Assembly (NCBI GenBank): GCA_963753115.1
Contig: CAVWBB010000033.1
Span: forward strand, 62,001-126,000
Direction of reading: 5' to 3'
DNA length: 64,000 nt
Origin: Bog-473 sp963753115
GTDB lineage: Bacteria > Actinomycetota > Acidimicrobiia > Acidimicrobiales > RAAP-2
This document shows, one piece after another, positions 1 through 8,701 of the stretch (its first letter is position 1; each line of letters opens with the position of its first letter). A program made the position numbers and the translations under genes. The notes under the pieces were generated by a model that searched no databases, was not told where the DNA came from, and saw nothing but the letters and a program-made list of their open reading frames with translations.

Positions 1-1342
1 TTCGTTGTCATCGACGTTGGCTTGATGGGGGTGACAAGCCAGTTGAGCCAGACGCCTCCGAACGACCTCATCGCCGGGACGACTCCGATAGAGAAATTGA
101 TGGCGGCGAAGCTGCCTCCCGGCGGTCGCCTGGTCAACTACGACCCCCAGACCTACTCGAGTTACCCGGGCAGCCCCCAAGGCGTGCCGGATCTCAACAT
201 CATCCCGCGGCCTGCCGTCTGTCTCTGGCTACGCGTCGATCGTCAACGGGAACTATGAGTCGACGACGCATACCCACGAGCAAGACGACCTCGACATCGG
301 CCAGCTCGCTTCGGGCATGCTCGGCCGGCTCGACCTGCGCGAGGTCGTGACGGTGCCCGAGTACTTCCTGGTGCCCCTGCAGGCCGTGCCACGCTCACTC
401 GGCGACTTCACGCAGATCTCCGAAGGCTTCGGTGCCGACCCGGTTCTGGCCCGCGGGTACGGGGCCGATTTCAACGAGACCACGTATCCCTTCGACCCGG
501 GCCCCCGGCCCGCGCTCTCTGCCGGACAGACAGCTTCGTGGTTCTACGGAGAGACCCTGCGGCCCGAATCCGTCACGGTCGTGCTCGATCACCCTGCCAA
601 CTCGGGAACGCTCGTCCGCTTTGGGGCGCTGCGGGCGGATGGGACGACGCGTTGGGGCGTCGCGTTGCCCGTGCCCGCGGGTTCTCGCACTCTGACCGGC
701 CCACATCCGGCGGGCGCCGCCATCGGTCTGTCCGTCCAGGTCGTCGCCGGCTCGCTCCCGCAGCAGCGGGCCGTCGTGACCGTGGCTGGGCACCCCTACG
801 AACTGGCGGGCTCCCTGTCATCGGCGCTGGTTCCGGGGCCGTGGCAACTCGCCGGGTTCTCCCAGGGCTACGCGGTCTTCACCCTTCGCAAGCCGGCCGA
901 GCCCGTCACCGCCTCGACCCTGAGCGGTCGCCGTCTCCCCGTACAGACCATGTCGACGACGACGAAGTCCGAACAGGTCCGGGTGCAGGCGCCTGCTCCG
1001 TCCACGGTGATCCGCTCCGTCGCGTGGGACTCGGGGTGGACCGCAACGGTCTCAGCGAATGGTGGCAGCGCCAAGAACATCCCGGTGCACGACTTCGACC
1101 TCGTCCAGCAAGTGCACATACCAGCGGGCAACGACGTCGTGACGTTCCACTATCGGCCCCCCCACCTCCTGCTGGCGAGCGTCCTCAGCCTCGCCGCGCT
1201 CGCCCTCCTCCCGGTCTTGCTCGTTGTCTGGTTGGTCCGCCGCCGCCGGCCGTCGGGGCCGGAGCCGGATGCCGACACCGGTCCAGAGACGGGCGTGGCG
1301 GCGCAGGAGCCGTCCCCTGACGGCGTGCCCGAACCCGTCTGA
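1..1342 (+). CDS. YfhO-like membrane protein, C-terminal part, one frameshift
   Basis: The start lies outside the window. Frame 1 is open from base 1 to about 205 and gives a soluble extracytoplasmic stretch (NYDPQTYSSYPGSPQG, then DLNII). From about 206 the same protein continues in frame 2 as RGLPSVSGYASIVNGNY and runs to the stop at 1342. The NII-RGLPSVSGYASI junction reads as one YfhO-type motif, so a single extra base near 205 splits one gene. The C-terminus has a beta-rich domain, one transmembrane segment at about 1165-1235 and a short charged tail. YfhO proteins are multi-pass membrane proteins, many linked to glycosylation of wall polymers; the exact substrate cannot be read here. 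Confidence 0.6.
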
Positions 1343-1357
1343 CGAGGCGTCAGGCGG

Positions 1358-2330
1358 TCAGCAGACCGGGTGTGCCAGGGTCAGGAGGAACTCGCCGTCC
1401 TCTGCCCCCCACATCCCGTCGACGACAAAGCCGCCCTCGACGAGTTCCTGCTCAATTCGTTCAGGAGTGAACTTGGCGCTGATCTCGGTCAGCATGTCCT
1501 CGCCTTCATCAAACCGGACAGTGATACCGGCCTCGCTCAGAGAGACCTCGTTGGACTCGTTCGCCCGCAGGCGCATCTCGATCCATTGCTCGTCCTCGTT
1601 CCAGAGCGCGACGTGGCGGAAGAGCGAAGGGTCGAAATCGCCGCCCAGCTGCTCGTTGAGCACGTGGAGCACGTTGCGGTTGAAGTCGGCCGTCACGCCG
1701 GCCGCATCGTCGTAAGCCGCAACGAGCCGACCCCTGTCCTTGACGAGATCCGTGCCGAGGAGAAGGGAGTCGTCACTCGACATGGTGCAATTCAGGTCGA
1801 AGAGGAAGCGAGCGCGCTGCGTCGGGTTCAGGTTGCCGATCGTCCCGCCCAAGAATGCGATCATCCGCCGGCCCACGGCGGGGATCTCAGCCAGGTGGTG
1901 ATGGAAGTCGCCGATGACCACATGGATGTCGAGCGACTCGAACTCCTCGGAGAGGGTGGCGGCGGCGGCGCGGAGGAATTCGTCGCTCACGTCGAAGGGC
2001 ACGTAGCGCGAGAGGGAGCCTGTCTCCTGCGAGGGCGGTCAGCAGCACACGCGTCTTCTCGCACGCCCCGGCGCCGAGCTCGACAAGCGTGTCCGCCTTC
2101 GACAGCTGGGCAATCGACGGAGCATGCGCCTCCAGGAGAGCCCGCTCCGCCCGCGTCGGGTAGTACTCCGGCAGCTGCGTGATCTCCTCGAACAGCCGGC
2201 TACCCCGCTCGTCGTAGAACCACACCGGGGGAATGGATTTCTCCTCGCCCAGGAGCCCCTTCAGAGCGTCGGCCAGCATCTGCGTGCGGACTTCCTCCGG
2301 CGAGAGATGCACGTCGATCGTGTAGGTCAT
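1358..2330 (-). CDS. egtD: L-histidine N-alpha-methyltransferase, with a frameshift
   Basis: EgtD trimethylates histidine to hercynine with S-adenosylmethionine, the first step of ergothioneine synthesis. The N-terminal half (MTYTIDVHLSPEE, then the SAM-binding LVELGAGACEKTRVLLTAL) is in one frame from ATG 2330. The C-terminal half (YVPFDVSDEFL, then FLGGTIGNLNP) is in another frame down to 1358. Both halves align end to end as one EgtD of about 320 residues, so one base is gained or lost near 2022-2026. The ATG lies 2 bp beyond the egtB stop, so the genes are translationally coupled. The domain order is complete; only the indel casts doubt on function, and it may be a consensus error. Confidence 0.85.
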
Positions 2331-2332
2331 GA

Positions 2333-3610
2333 TCAGGGATCCCGGGCCAGTCGGAGCCCGCCGAAGGCCCAGCGCGCACCGGGCGGGAAGAAGTTGCGGT
2401 ACGTGGAGCGAACGTGCCCCGCCGGCGTGGCGCAACATCCTCCGCGCAGGACGTACTGGCTCACCATGAACTTGCCGTTGTACTCGCCGACGGCTCCCGG
2501 CGCTGCTCGAAACCCGGGGTAGGCCGAGTAGGCGCTCGAGGTCCACTCCCAGGTATCGCCGAAGATGGCGTTGGACGAGACGGCCGGCCGCGGGTGGGGC
2601 GCACCGGTCGAGAGCAGGTCGTCCCGCAGAAAGTTGTCTCCTTCGCCATGACCGGAGGCCACCGTCTCCCATTCCGACTCAGTCGGGAGCCGCATGCCGG
2701 TCCAGTGCGCGAACGCATCGGCCTCGTAGTAGCTGATGTGGCAGACCGGCTCGTTCGGGTCGACAGGTCGGGGACCGGCCAGCGTGAACTCAATCCAACG
2801 GTCAGCGTCGTCGGGATCGCGTGACCAGTACAGCGGCGCTTCCCAGCGTTGCGCGTTGACCACCGCCCAGCCGTCGGAGAGCCAGAACTCGGGACGGCTG
2901 TACCCGTCGTCCTCCATGAACGAGAGCCAGTCGCCACATGTGACGGGGCGATCGGCGAGCCCAAAGGGCGTCAGATGCACCGTGTGCACTGGAAATTCGT
3001 TGTCGAAACCGAAACCCTTGCCGCGGTGCCCGATCTCGACGGGGCCGCCATCGTGCTCGATCCAACCGGCCTTGGGGGGCGCAACAGTTGCCAGTGCCGG
3101 CGCACCGGCATGGAGGTAGGCCGGCTGCAGCGGGTTTCTCGAGAGGACGTGCTTGATGTCCATGAGCAGCAGTTCCTGATGCTGTTGCTCGTGGTGCAAC
3201 CCCAGGACGATCAAGTCGGCGAGGCCGGGCTGATCGGGATTGTGGAGGAGCTTGTCCATTGCCCCGTCGACCGCATGGCGGTACCGCGCGATCTCGTCGA
3301 TACCCGGCCGCGACAGCAGGCCGCGCTCGGCGCGGGGATGGCGGGCGCCCACAGCCTCGTAGTACGAGTTGAAGATGTAGGCGTACGCGTCGTCGAAGGC
3401 GCGATAGCCGTCGACGTATTCCCCGAGGATGAATGTCTCGAAGAACCACGTCACATGGGCCCGGTGCCACTTGGTCGGGCTCACGTCGGGCATCGTCTGG
3501 ACCGTCTGGTCCTCGGCGCTCAGGACGGAGGCCAACCGCTCCGTCGTGGCTCGCACCCGTCCGTAGGCGTCAGGGAGCTGGGACGGCGTTTCGCGACCGG
3601 TCATGTCCAT
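2333..3610 (-). CDS. egtB: Hercynylcysteine S-oxide synthase (non-haem iron sulfoxide synthase)
   Basis: EgtB joins hercynine to a thiol (gamma-glutamylcysteine or cysteine) using O2. The N-terminal DinB-like helical domain carries the likely iron ligands: a His near residue 49-52 (WHRAH) and HHEQQHQE at about 139-146. The C-terminal formylglycine-generating-enzyme-like fold runs from about 180 to the end, with RLPTESEWE, WEWTSS and VLRGGCC. ATG 3610 was preferred over the longer frame from 3652 because GAAGGG sits about 9 bases upstream. The stop is 2 bp before egtD. Neither egtA, egtC nor egtE is present nearby, so thiol specificity and the lyase step cannot be assigned from context. Confidence 0.92.
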   Translation of the reverse strand: MDMTGRETPSQLPDAYGRVRATTERLASVLSAEDQTVQTMPDVSPTKWHRAHVTWFFETFILGEYVDGYRAFDDAYAYIFNSYYEAVGARHPRAERGLLSRPGIDEIARYRHAVDGAMDKLLHNPDQPGLADLIVLGLHHEQQHQELLLMDIKHVLSRNPLQPAYLHAGAPALATVAPPKAGWIEHDGGPVEIGHRGKGFGFDNEFPVHTVHLTPFGLADRPVTCGDWLSFMEDDGYSRPEFWLSDGWAVVNAQRWEAPLYWSRDPDDADRWIEFTLAGPRPVDPNEPVCHISYYEADAFAHWTGMRLPTESEWETVASGHGEGDNFLRDDLLSTGAPHPRPAVSSNAIFGDTWEWTSSAYSAYPGFRAAPGAVGEYNGKFMVSQYVLRGGCCATPAGHVRSTYRNFFPPGARWAFGGLRLARDP

Positions 3611-3788
3611 GAGATCCGTCCCTTCGCCGCCCCACCCGGAGCAGTTGCACACGCTGGCTGCACGGTTCCGGTCACCCTACCCAGAAGGGTCCGTTGGCAG
3701 GCGCGATTCTCGCATCTTTCACCGAAATGCCACAGAGCCAGGCCCGGGACCCTCCCGGCACGCTGCCGACGCTGCCCGTGACTGCGGG

Positions 3789-4700
3789 TCAGGCCACCAC
3801 CTTGTGCCTGAAGTTGCGGAGGCCGAGCGTCAAGAAGATGACGCTGAAGGCCACGATGGCGGGATAGATGATGTACAGGTGCATGTGTGCGGCGTCCGTG
3901 AACGCGGCGCGCATTCCGTCGTTGATGTAGATCAGCGGGTTGACCAGTACCACGATCTGCAACCAATGGATCGGGCCGGCCTGCACCGGTGCCAGACGCG
4001 TCCACTGGTAGTAGGTGCCACCGAGGAAGGTGATCGGGAGCACGATGAACCCGAACATGAGGCCCAGGTTGCGAGGCTCGAACGACGTCCCGAGCAGCAG
4101 TCCGAGTGACGCCATGCAGACGCATGACAGCGGAACGAGGGTCAGGATGAGCAGCCAATGGAGGTTGATCTGCGCCTCGACGCCGGCCGCGTGCACGACG
4201 GAGGCGATGGGGAGGACGATGGCGGCTGAGAGCAGGCCCTGGGCACCGCCCGAGATCACCTTGGAGATGGCGACCAGCCAGATGGGGCAGGGCGCCTGGA
4301 CCCTGTCCTCGATCTCCCGGGTGAAGCCGAACTCCTGCGCCAGCGGCATCGCGACCGCCTGAATGCCCTGGAACATGATGGAGAGGCCGACGACACCCGG
4401 CACCAGCACCGTGGCGAACGCGGATTCCGCGCCAGGGACGCCGCTCGCACCGCCGATGCCCTGTCCGATCTTCGGGAAGACGTAGAGGAAGACAAAGCAC
4501 AGCAGGAATGGCTGCACCAAGGTGCGCACCGTGAACTCGATCTTGTGCTTCCAGAGCACGACCAGGTCGCGCTGGATGAGGGCGCGCAGCGACGTCCGGC
4601 TGGCCGATGTCGCCGAACGAGTTGGCGTCAGCACGACCTGTCGCGTGGCCGATGTGCCGAAGGTGGCGGGTGCGATGGTTTCAGGAGACGTGGCCGCCAT
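3789..4700 (-). CDS. ABC-2 type transporter permease (DrrB-like)
   Basis: Integral membrane subunit of a two-gene ABC exporter. After a cytoplasmic N-terminus of about 50 residues there are six hydrophobic segments (first at FLLCFVFLYVFP, last at IVAFSVIFLTLGL). The REIEDRVQAPCPIWLV stretch between segments resembles the conserved cytoplasmic loop of DrrB/NodJ-type permeases. ATG 4700 shares its A with the TGA of the ATPase gene (TGATG), so the pair is coupled. It is third in the padR-ATPase-permease operon. Substrate unknown; drugs, lipids and polyketides are typical of the family. Confidence 0.85.
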   Translation of the reverse strand: MAATSPETIAPATFGTSATRQVVLTPTRSATSASRTSLRALIQRDLVVLWKHKIEFTVRTLVQPFLLCFVFLYVFPKIGQGIGGASGVPGAESAFATVLVPGVVGLSIMFQGIQAVAMPLAQEFGFTREIEDRVQAPCPIWLVAISKVISGGAQGLLSAAIVLPIASVVHAAGVEAQINLHWLLILTLVPLSCVCMASLGLLLGTSFEPRNLGLMFGFIVLPITFLGGTYYQWTRLAPVQAGPIHWLQIVVLVNPLIYINDGMRAAFTDAAHMHLYIIYPAIVAFSVIFLTLGLRNFRHKVVA

Positions 4701-5695
4701 CAGTCGCGCAGCTCCTTTCCGGTCAACCCGATGAAGACGGTCTCGAGCGTGGGCTCAGCCACTGACAAGTCGGCCAGGGCGAAACCACCCGCCTCGGCTG
4801 CCTCGACCACCCGCGGCACGAGGCGGTCGGCACCGCGGATCTGCAGCTCGACGCCATCGGGGAGCGAACGTGCCCGGGTGACGCCGTCGAGCCGGGCCTT
4901 GAACACCTCGGACAGCCGATCGGCATCGCCTGTCGCCTTCACGGTGACGATGGTGTCGGCGCCGACGCTGCGCTTCAGGTCGGCCGGAGTGTCGAGGGCC
5001 AGGATCTTGCCGTGGTCCATGATCGCCACGCGGTCACAGAGCTTGTCGGCCTCCTCCATGTAGTGCGTCGTGAGCATGATGGTCTGACCCTCGGCGTTGA
5101 GGCCCTCGAGCAGCTCCCACAGTGCGAGACGACCCTGCGGATCGAGCCCCGCCGTGGGCTCGTCGAGAAAGAGGACGGCCGGCTTGTGGAAGATGGCGCG
5201 GGCCACCATGAGGCGCTGGGCCATCCCGCCGGAAAGTGCGTAGACCGACGCCTTGGCGAAGCGGGTCAGCTGGAATCGCTCGAGCAGTTCGTTCGCGATC
5301 TGCCGCGACTCCTTGGCGCCAATGCCGAAGAGCCGCCCATGCCAATAGAGGTTCTCGAAGGGGTTGAGTTGACGGTCCAGCGTGTTCTGTTGCGAGACCA
5401 CACCGATCAGCTGCTTGATCAATGTCGGATGCTGGACGACGTCGATGCCGCCGATCAGCGCCTGACCGTGCGTCGGGACCACCCGGGTGGTCAGCACGCC
5501 GATGGTCGTGGTCTTCCCTGCACCGTTCGGGCCGAGCAAACCGAAGACCTCACCGGTGCCCACCCGCAGGTTGAGTCCGTCGACAGCCAGGAAGTCCGTT
5601 CCCGAGTACGTCTTCGTCAGATTGACGGTCTCGATGATCGGTGTTCCATCACCGGGGGCGGCGCCCTCGATCGGCGTGGCGGTGGTGGTGGTCAT
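4700..5695 (-). CDS. ABC transporter ATP-binding protein (DrrA-like)
   Basis: Energises the permease encoded just downstream. Walker A is GPNGAGKTTT, the signature is LSGGMAQR, and Walker B is VLFLDEPTAGLD, followed by the H-loop TTHYMEEAD. The 331-residue length and the C-terminal extension (about residues 235-331) fit the DrrA subgroup, where the extension contacts the permease. The start ATG 5695 has a purine-rich AGAAAGAG upstream. About 53 bp separate it from padR, so the three genes are likely one transcript from the promoter at 6430-6459. Confidence 0.9.
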   Translation of the reverse strand: MTTTTATPIEGAAPGDGTPIIETVNLTKTYSGTDFLAVDGLNLRVGTGEVFGLLGPNGAGKTTTIGVLTTRVVPTHGQALIGGIDVVQHPTLIKQLIGVVSQQNTLDRQLNPFENLYWHGRLFGIGAKESRQIANELLERFQLTRFAKASVYALSGGMAQRLMVARAIFHKPAVLFLDEPTAGLDPQGRLALWELLEGLNAEGQTIMLTTHYMEEADKLCDRVAIMDHGKILALDTPADLKRSVGADTIVTVKATGDADRLSEVFKARLDGVTRARSLPDGVELQIRGADRLVPRVVEAAEAGGFALADLSVAEPTLETVFIGLTGKELRD

Positions 5696-5748
5696 GGCTC
5701 TTTCTGCACAGTACCGGCGGTTCTCTCAGCCGTCTCCCAATTCCGGCA

Positions 5749-6349
5749 TCAGTCCTCAGCCAGGATCTGGTAGAGCTCCTTGCGGGCTTTTTGGATGACG
5801 CCGATGCCCCGCTCGATCTGGTCCTTCTCGCCGGCGCCAGCCAGTTGCTTGGCGGCGCTCATGAGCTGTCCCATGCCGAGGCGCAGTGTGCGCACCTCGT
5901 CGTCGGACTCGCCGGCCTCCTGCCAGGGGAGCTTGGCCTTGGCCGCCTCGTCTCTGCCTGTCTCCGTCAAGGTGAAGGTGCGGCTGCCCTCGACGTCGGA
6001 GGAGCGGACCAATCCCTCGTCCTCGAGCATCTGGAGATGGGGGTAGACCGATCCGGGACTCGGGCGCCACAGGCCCCCGCTCATCTCCTCGAGCCGGCGC
6101 ATGACTTCGTAGCCGTGACCAGGCTCATCGCGTAGGGCGACGAGGATTGCGGTCCGGATGGCGCCGCGAGGCATGCGCCTGCCGCCGCCCCAACCGCCGC
6201 GGCCGCCGAAGCGACCTCCGCGCGGGCCTCGCATGCCCCCGCCCCGTCCTGCGAAGTGGCGGTCGTGAAGATGGTCGTGGTCGTGGTTCGTCGTGGTCGT
6301 GCTGGTGGTGCGGCTCGTGATCGGATTCGTGTCCGTGCTGGTGTGTCAT
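5749..6349 (-). CDS. PadR-family regulator with His-rich N-terminus, with a frameshift
   Basis: Winged-helix repressor of the PadR family: RTAILVALRDEPGHGYEVMRRLEE, then the wing GSVYPHLQMLEDEGLV, and a C-terminal dimer helix. The core is in one frame from 6234. An ATG at 6349 with AAGGAG eight bases upstream opens a second frame encoding MTHQHGHESDHEPHHQHDHD; after one base slip near 6288 it continues as NHDHDHLHDRHFAGRGGG into the core. The His-rich run crosses the slip, so a single gene of about 199 residues is intended. It heads the ABC operon and probably represses it, as PadR proteins next to DrrAB pumps do. The His-rich tail suggests metal binding (inference). Confidence 0.8.
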
Positions 6350-6415
6350 TGGTGACTCCTTGGTTCGTCGTCGCTCGTGGGCCCTGTGACGGGGCCAGGC
6401 CGGGGGATTCCGGCT

Positions 6416-6459
6416 GTTACGTAACGCTAATGATATATCGCGTAACAACGTAATGTCAC
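6416..6459 (-). promoter_or_regulatory. Promoter and putative PadR operator for the padR-ABC operon
   Basis: Reading the minus strand, GTGACA (6459-6454) and TATCAT (6435-6430) are 18 bp apart, each a 5/6 match to the sigma-70 consensus. A perfect palindrome GTTACGTAAC (6416-6425) lies at the expected transcription start, and further GTAAC/GTAAT copies lie inside the spacer. The segment is strikingly AT-rich for this genome. Autorepression by PadR at this palindrome is inference. Confidence 0.55.
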
Positions 6460-6640
6460 GCGATTATTTCCAATTGCCCGCTGACCTGGACGAACAGTGC
6501 CGGGGCCGCGGGCGTCCACGGGGTTTGGCCATGCCACTCGACGGAGTGGGCGGACTCGGCCACACGTGGAAGCGCCGGGTTTTCCGCCAGCGGGCGGTTC
6601 GGTGGGGGAGTCGTTCCCGCGGTCACGCGCTGGCGCGAGG

Positions 6641-7462
6641 TCAGCGAAGACGGATGACGTTGCCCGTGACGAGGGCGGCGGCGTCGGAGGCCAGGTAGGC
6701 GATCACGTCCGCGACCTGGCGGGGCGTGGCCACGCGATGCCCCGCGGACTGCGCCCAGGCGGCCGTCCTCTGGTTGATCCACCCGGTGTCGGTCATGGGC
6801 GGGTGGACCACGTTGGCCGTCACGCCGTAGCGAGCCAGCTCTGCGGCCGCGCTCAGGGTGAGGCTGACCTGTGCCGCCTTTGCCGCGCCGTACGAGACTT
6901 CCTCGGGAAAGCCTTCGCTGCCACCGGAGGTCAGGCCGACGATGCGGCCCCAGTCCCCACCCCGGGCGACGTGGCGGCCCGCGAACTCGGCGATCAGTAG
7001 CGCCGCCGCCCGGGCGTCGACCCCGAAGACCTGGTCGATGGTGCGCGCGCTCACCGCCTCTTGCGCCCGCCCGAAGCGGTCTGCCGCGGCGGGGATGAAC
7101 GTGTCGGCGGTCCACCCCGAGGCGTTGTTGACGAGGATGGTCACCGGGCCCAGTTGCCTTTCCGCGGCGTCGAACAGCGAGGGCGCACTCGACGGGTCGG
7201 ACAGATCGGCCTCCAGGGCCACCGCCCGGCCGCCCGCGGCACGGATGGACTCGGCGACGTTGTCGGCCCGCGCCAGCCGCGTCGATCGGTACGCTGCCGG
7301 CAGCGACGGGTCCTGGAGACCGCCGAGCTCCTCGTTGCGGAAGTAGGCGCAGAGGACGGCGGTGCCCTGCGCTGCCAGGGCCTTCGCCGTGGCCGCACCG
7401 ATCCCGTGATTGGCTCCTGTGACCAGGGCAACCCGGGACTCGGTCGAGGCTCCGGTCGTCAT
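6641..7462 (-). CDS. Short-chain dehydrogenase/reductase
   Basis: NAD(P)-dependent oxidoreductase with the classical SDR fold. TGANHGIG near the N-terminus binds the cofactor, VNNAS follows strand 4, and the catalytic Tyr-Lys pair is in YGAAK. The C-terminus ASDAAALVTGNVIRLR is the usual SDR ending. ATG 7462 was chosen because the preceding 80 codons of the open frame are low-complexity Ser/Pro/Arg and lie outside the family. 273 residues is somewhat longer than the usual 250, with an insert after the first strand (about residues 45-65). Transcribed with the next gene upstream. Substrate unknown. Confidence 0.85.
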   Translation of the reverse strand: MTTGASTESRVALVTGANHGIGAATAKALAAQGTAVLCAYFRNEELGGLQDPSLPAAYRSTRLARADNVAESIRAAGGRAVALEADLSDPSSAPSLFDAAERQLGPVTILVNNASGWTADTFIPAAADRFGRAQEAVSARTIDQVFGVDARAAALLIAEFAGRHVARGGDWGRIVGLTSGGSEGFPEEVSYGAAKAAQVSLTLSAAAELARYGVTANVVHPPMTDTGWINQRTAAWAQSAGHRVATPRQVADVIAYLASDAAALVTGNVIRLR

Positions 7463-7547
7463 CGGCCCTGGCTCCCCACTGGCTCTTCGTGCCCTCGAGG
7501 GCCCAGGTGCAGGAGCAACTGCATGCCCAGTTGTCCCTCGCTGCTGC

Positions 7548-8513
7548 TCAGCGCAGGCCGGAGAGGCGGTCGAGGACGACGTCGGCCTCGGCCACGAAAC
7601 GGCGGACCAGCTCCCCCGCGGGGACGAGCTCGGAGATGGCCCCGACGCCCTGACCCGCCGGGTAGCACTCCCTGTCGACGTCGACGCCTTCGCTGAAGGA
7701 GTCACCACCCAGATGCATGGCGCCGCTCGCGTAGGAGATACCTAACTGCTCCGGGAACTTCTTGAGCTCGTCGGGGTGGCTGTCGTAGTAGTCCGTGTAG
7801 TCGTTGCGGACCACGCGCATGGTCTTGCCCGAATAGGCGCGGCTGACCGTGGTCTGGTCCTCGCGGCTGGTGAGGAGCTTCTCCTTGTAGCCGAGGACGC
7901 CGCGGGCCTCGGGCGTGGCGATGAAGCGGGTGCCGACCCACACGCCATCGGCGCCGAGCGCCAGCGCGGCGGCGAGGCCGCGGCCGTCGAAGATGCCGCC
8001 AGCGGCGACGACCGGCACGCGGTCACCGACCGCATCGACGATTTGGGGGACGAGCGGAAACGAAGCGATCTGCCCGGTGTGCCCGCCCGCTTCGGTTCCC
8101 TGCGCCACCACCAGGTCGCATCCCGCTTCGACGGCGCGCTGCGCGTGCTCGACCTTGCCGCACATGCTGACGACGATGACACCATTGGTATGACAGAGGT
8201 CCACGACCTCGGTCGGGACTCCGAGTCCCGCCACGAAGGCGGAGGCCCCACCCTCAATGATCACCTTGACCTGTTCCGTCATGCCGCCAGGCATGGCTGT
8301 GAGGAGGTCGACGCCGAACGGCTTGTCGGTGGCTTGGCGCACGGCTGCGATTTCGGCTGCCATCTTCTCGTCACCCATGGTGGATGCCCCGAGACAGCCG
8401 AAACCCCCGGCGTCAGAGACGGCGGCGGCCAATTCCGAATAGGAGACACCCCCCATTCCGGCCAACATGACGGGGTGCTCGACGCCGAGCAATTCGGTGA
8501 GGCGTGTTCGCAT
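7548..8513 (-). CDS. Nitronate monooxygenase / 2-nitropropane dioxygenase family protein
   Basis: FMN-dependent TIM-barrel enzyme. Family features are PVMLAGMGGVSYSELAAAVSDAGGFG at the N-terminus, AQGTEAGGHTG (phosphate and catalytic His region) and VVAAGGIFDGRGLAAALALGADGVWVGTRF. Length of 321 residues is normal. Start ATG 8513 has GAGGAAGG upstream; the longer frame adds unconserved residues. The family includes true nitronate monooxygenases and enoyl-ACP reductase-like proteins, so the substrate is open. About 85 bp separate it from the downstream SDR, which may be cotranscribed. Confidence 0.85.
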   Translation of the reverse strand: MRTRLTELLGVEHPVMLAGMGGVSYSELAAAVSDAGGFGCLGASTMGDEKMAAEIAAVRQATDKPFGVDLLTAMPGGMTEQVKVIIEGGASAFVAGLGVPTEVVDLCHTNGVIVVSMCGKVEHAQRAVEAGCDLVVAQGTEAGGHTGQIASFPLVPQIVDAVGDRVPVVAAGGIFDGRGLAAALALGADGVWVGTRFIATPEARGVLGYKEKLLTSREDQTTVSRAYSGKTMRVVRNDYTDYYDSHPDELKKFPEQLGISYASGAMHLGGDSFSEGVDVDRECYPAGQGVGAISELVPAGELVRRFVAEADVVLDRLSGLR

Positions 8514-8639
8514 GATGCTGGCCTTCCTCGTTCTCGTTCCTGCACGGCCAAAGCCGGCCTCCGCTCGCGGGGACCGTAGCGCGGGCGGCGTCGCCCGCCG
8601 GGAGGGGCCCGGCGGAATCAGGCGGTCGGCTGCCCATGG

Positions 8640-8668
8640 TTGCATTTTGAGCAGGACGTTCCTACTCT
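8640..8668 (+). promoter_or_regulatory. Candidate promoter for the DHA2 transporter
   Basis: TTGCAT (8640-8645) and TACTCT (8663-8668) are separated by 17 bp, four matches in each hexamer. It lies just upstream of the two possible GTG starts at 8678 and 8702. Confidence 0.4.
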
Positions 8669-8701
8669 GAACTCATCGTGGCAGACGTCGGAGAGGTGGG
8701 T

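Noticed and set aside
7491..7502. 12-bp palindrome GCCCTCGAGGGC between the SDR and the monooxygenase
   Set aside because: Too short and self-contained to call an operator or terminator in GC-rich DNA.
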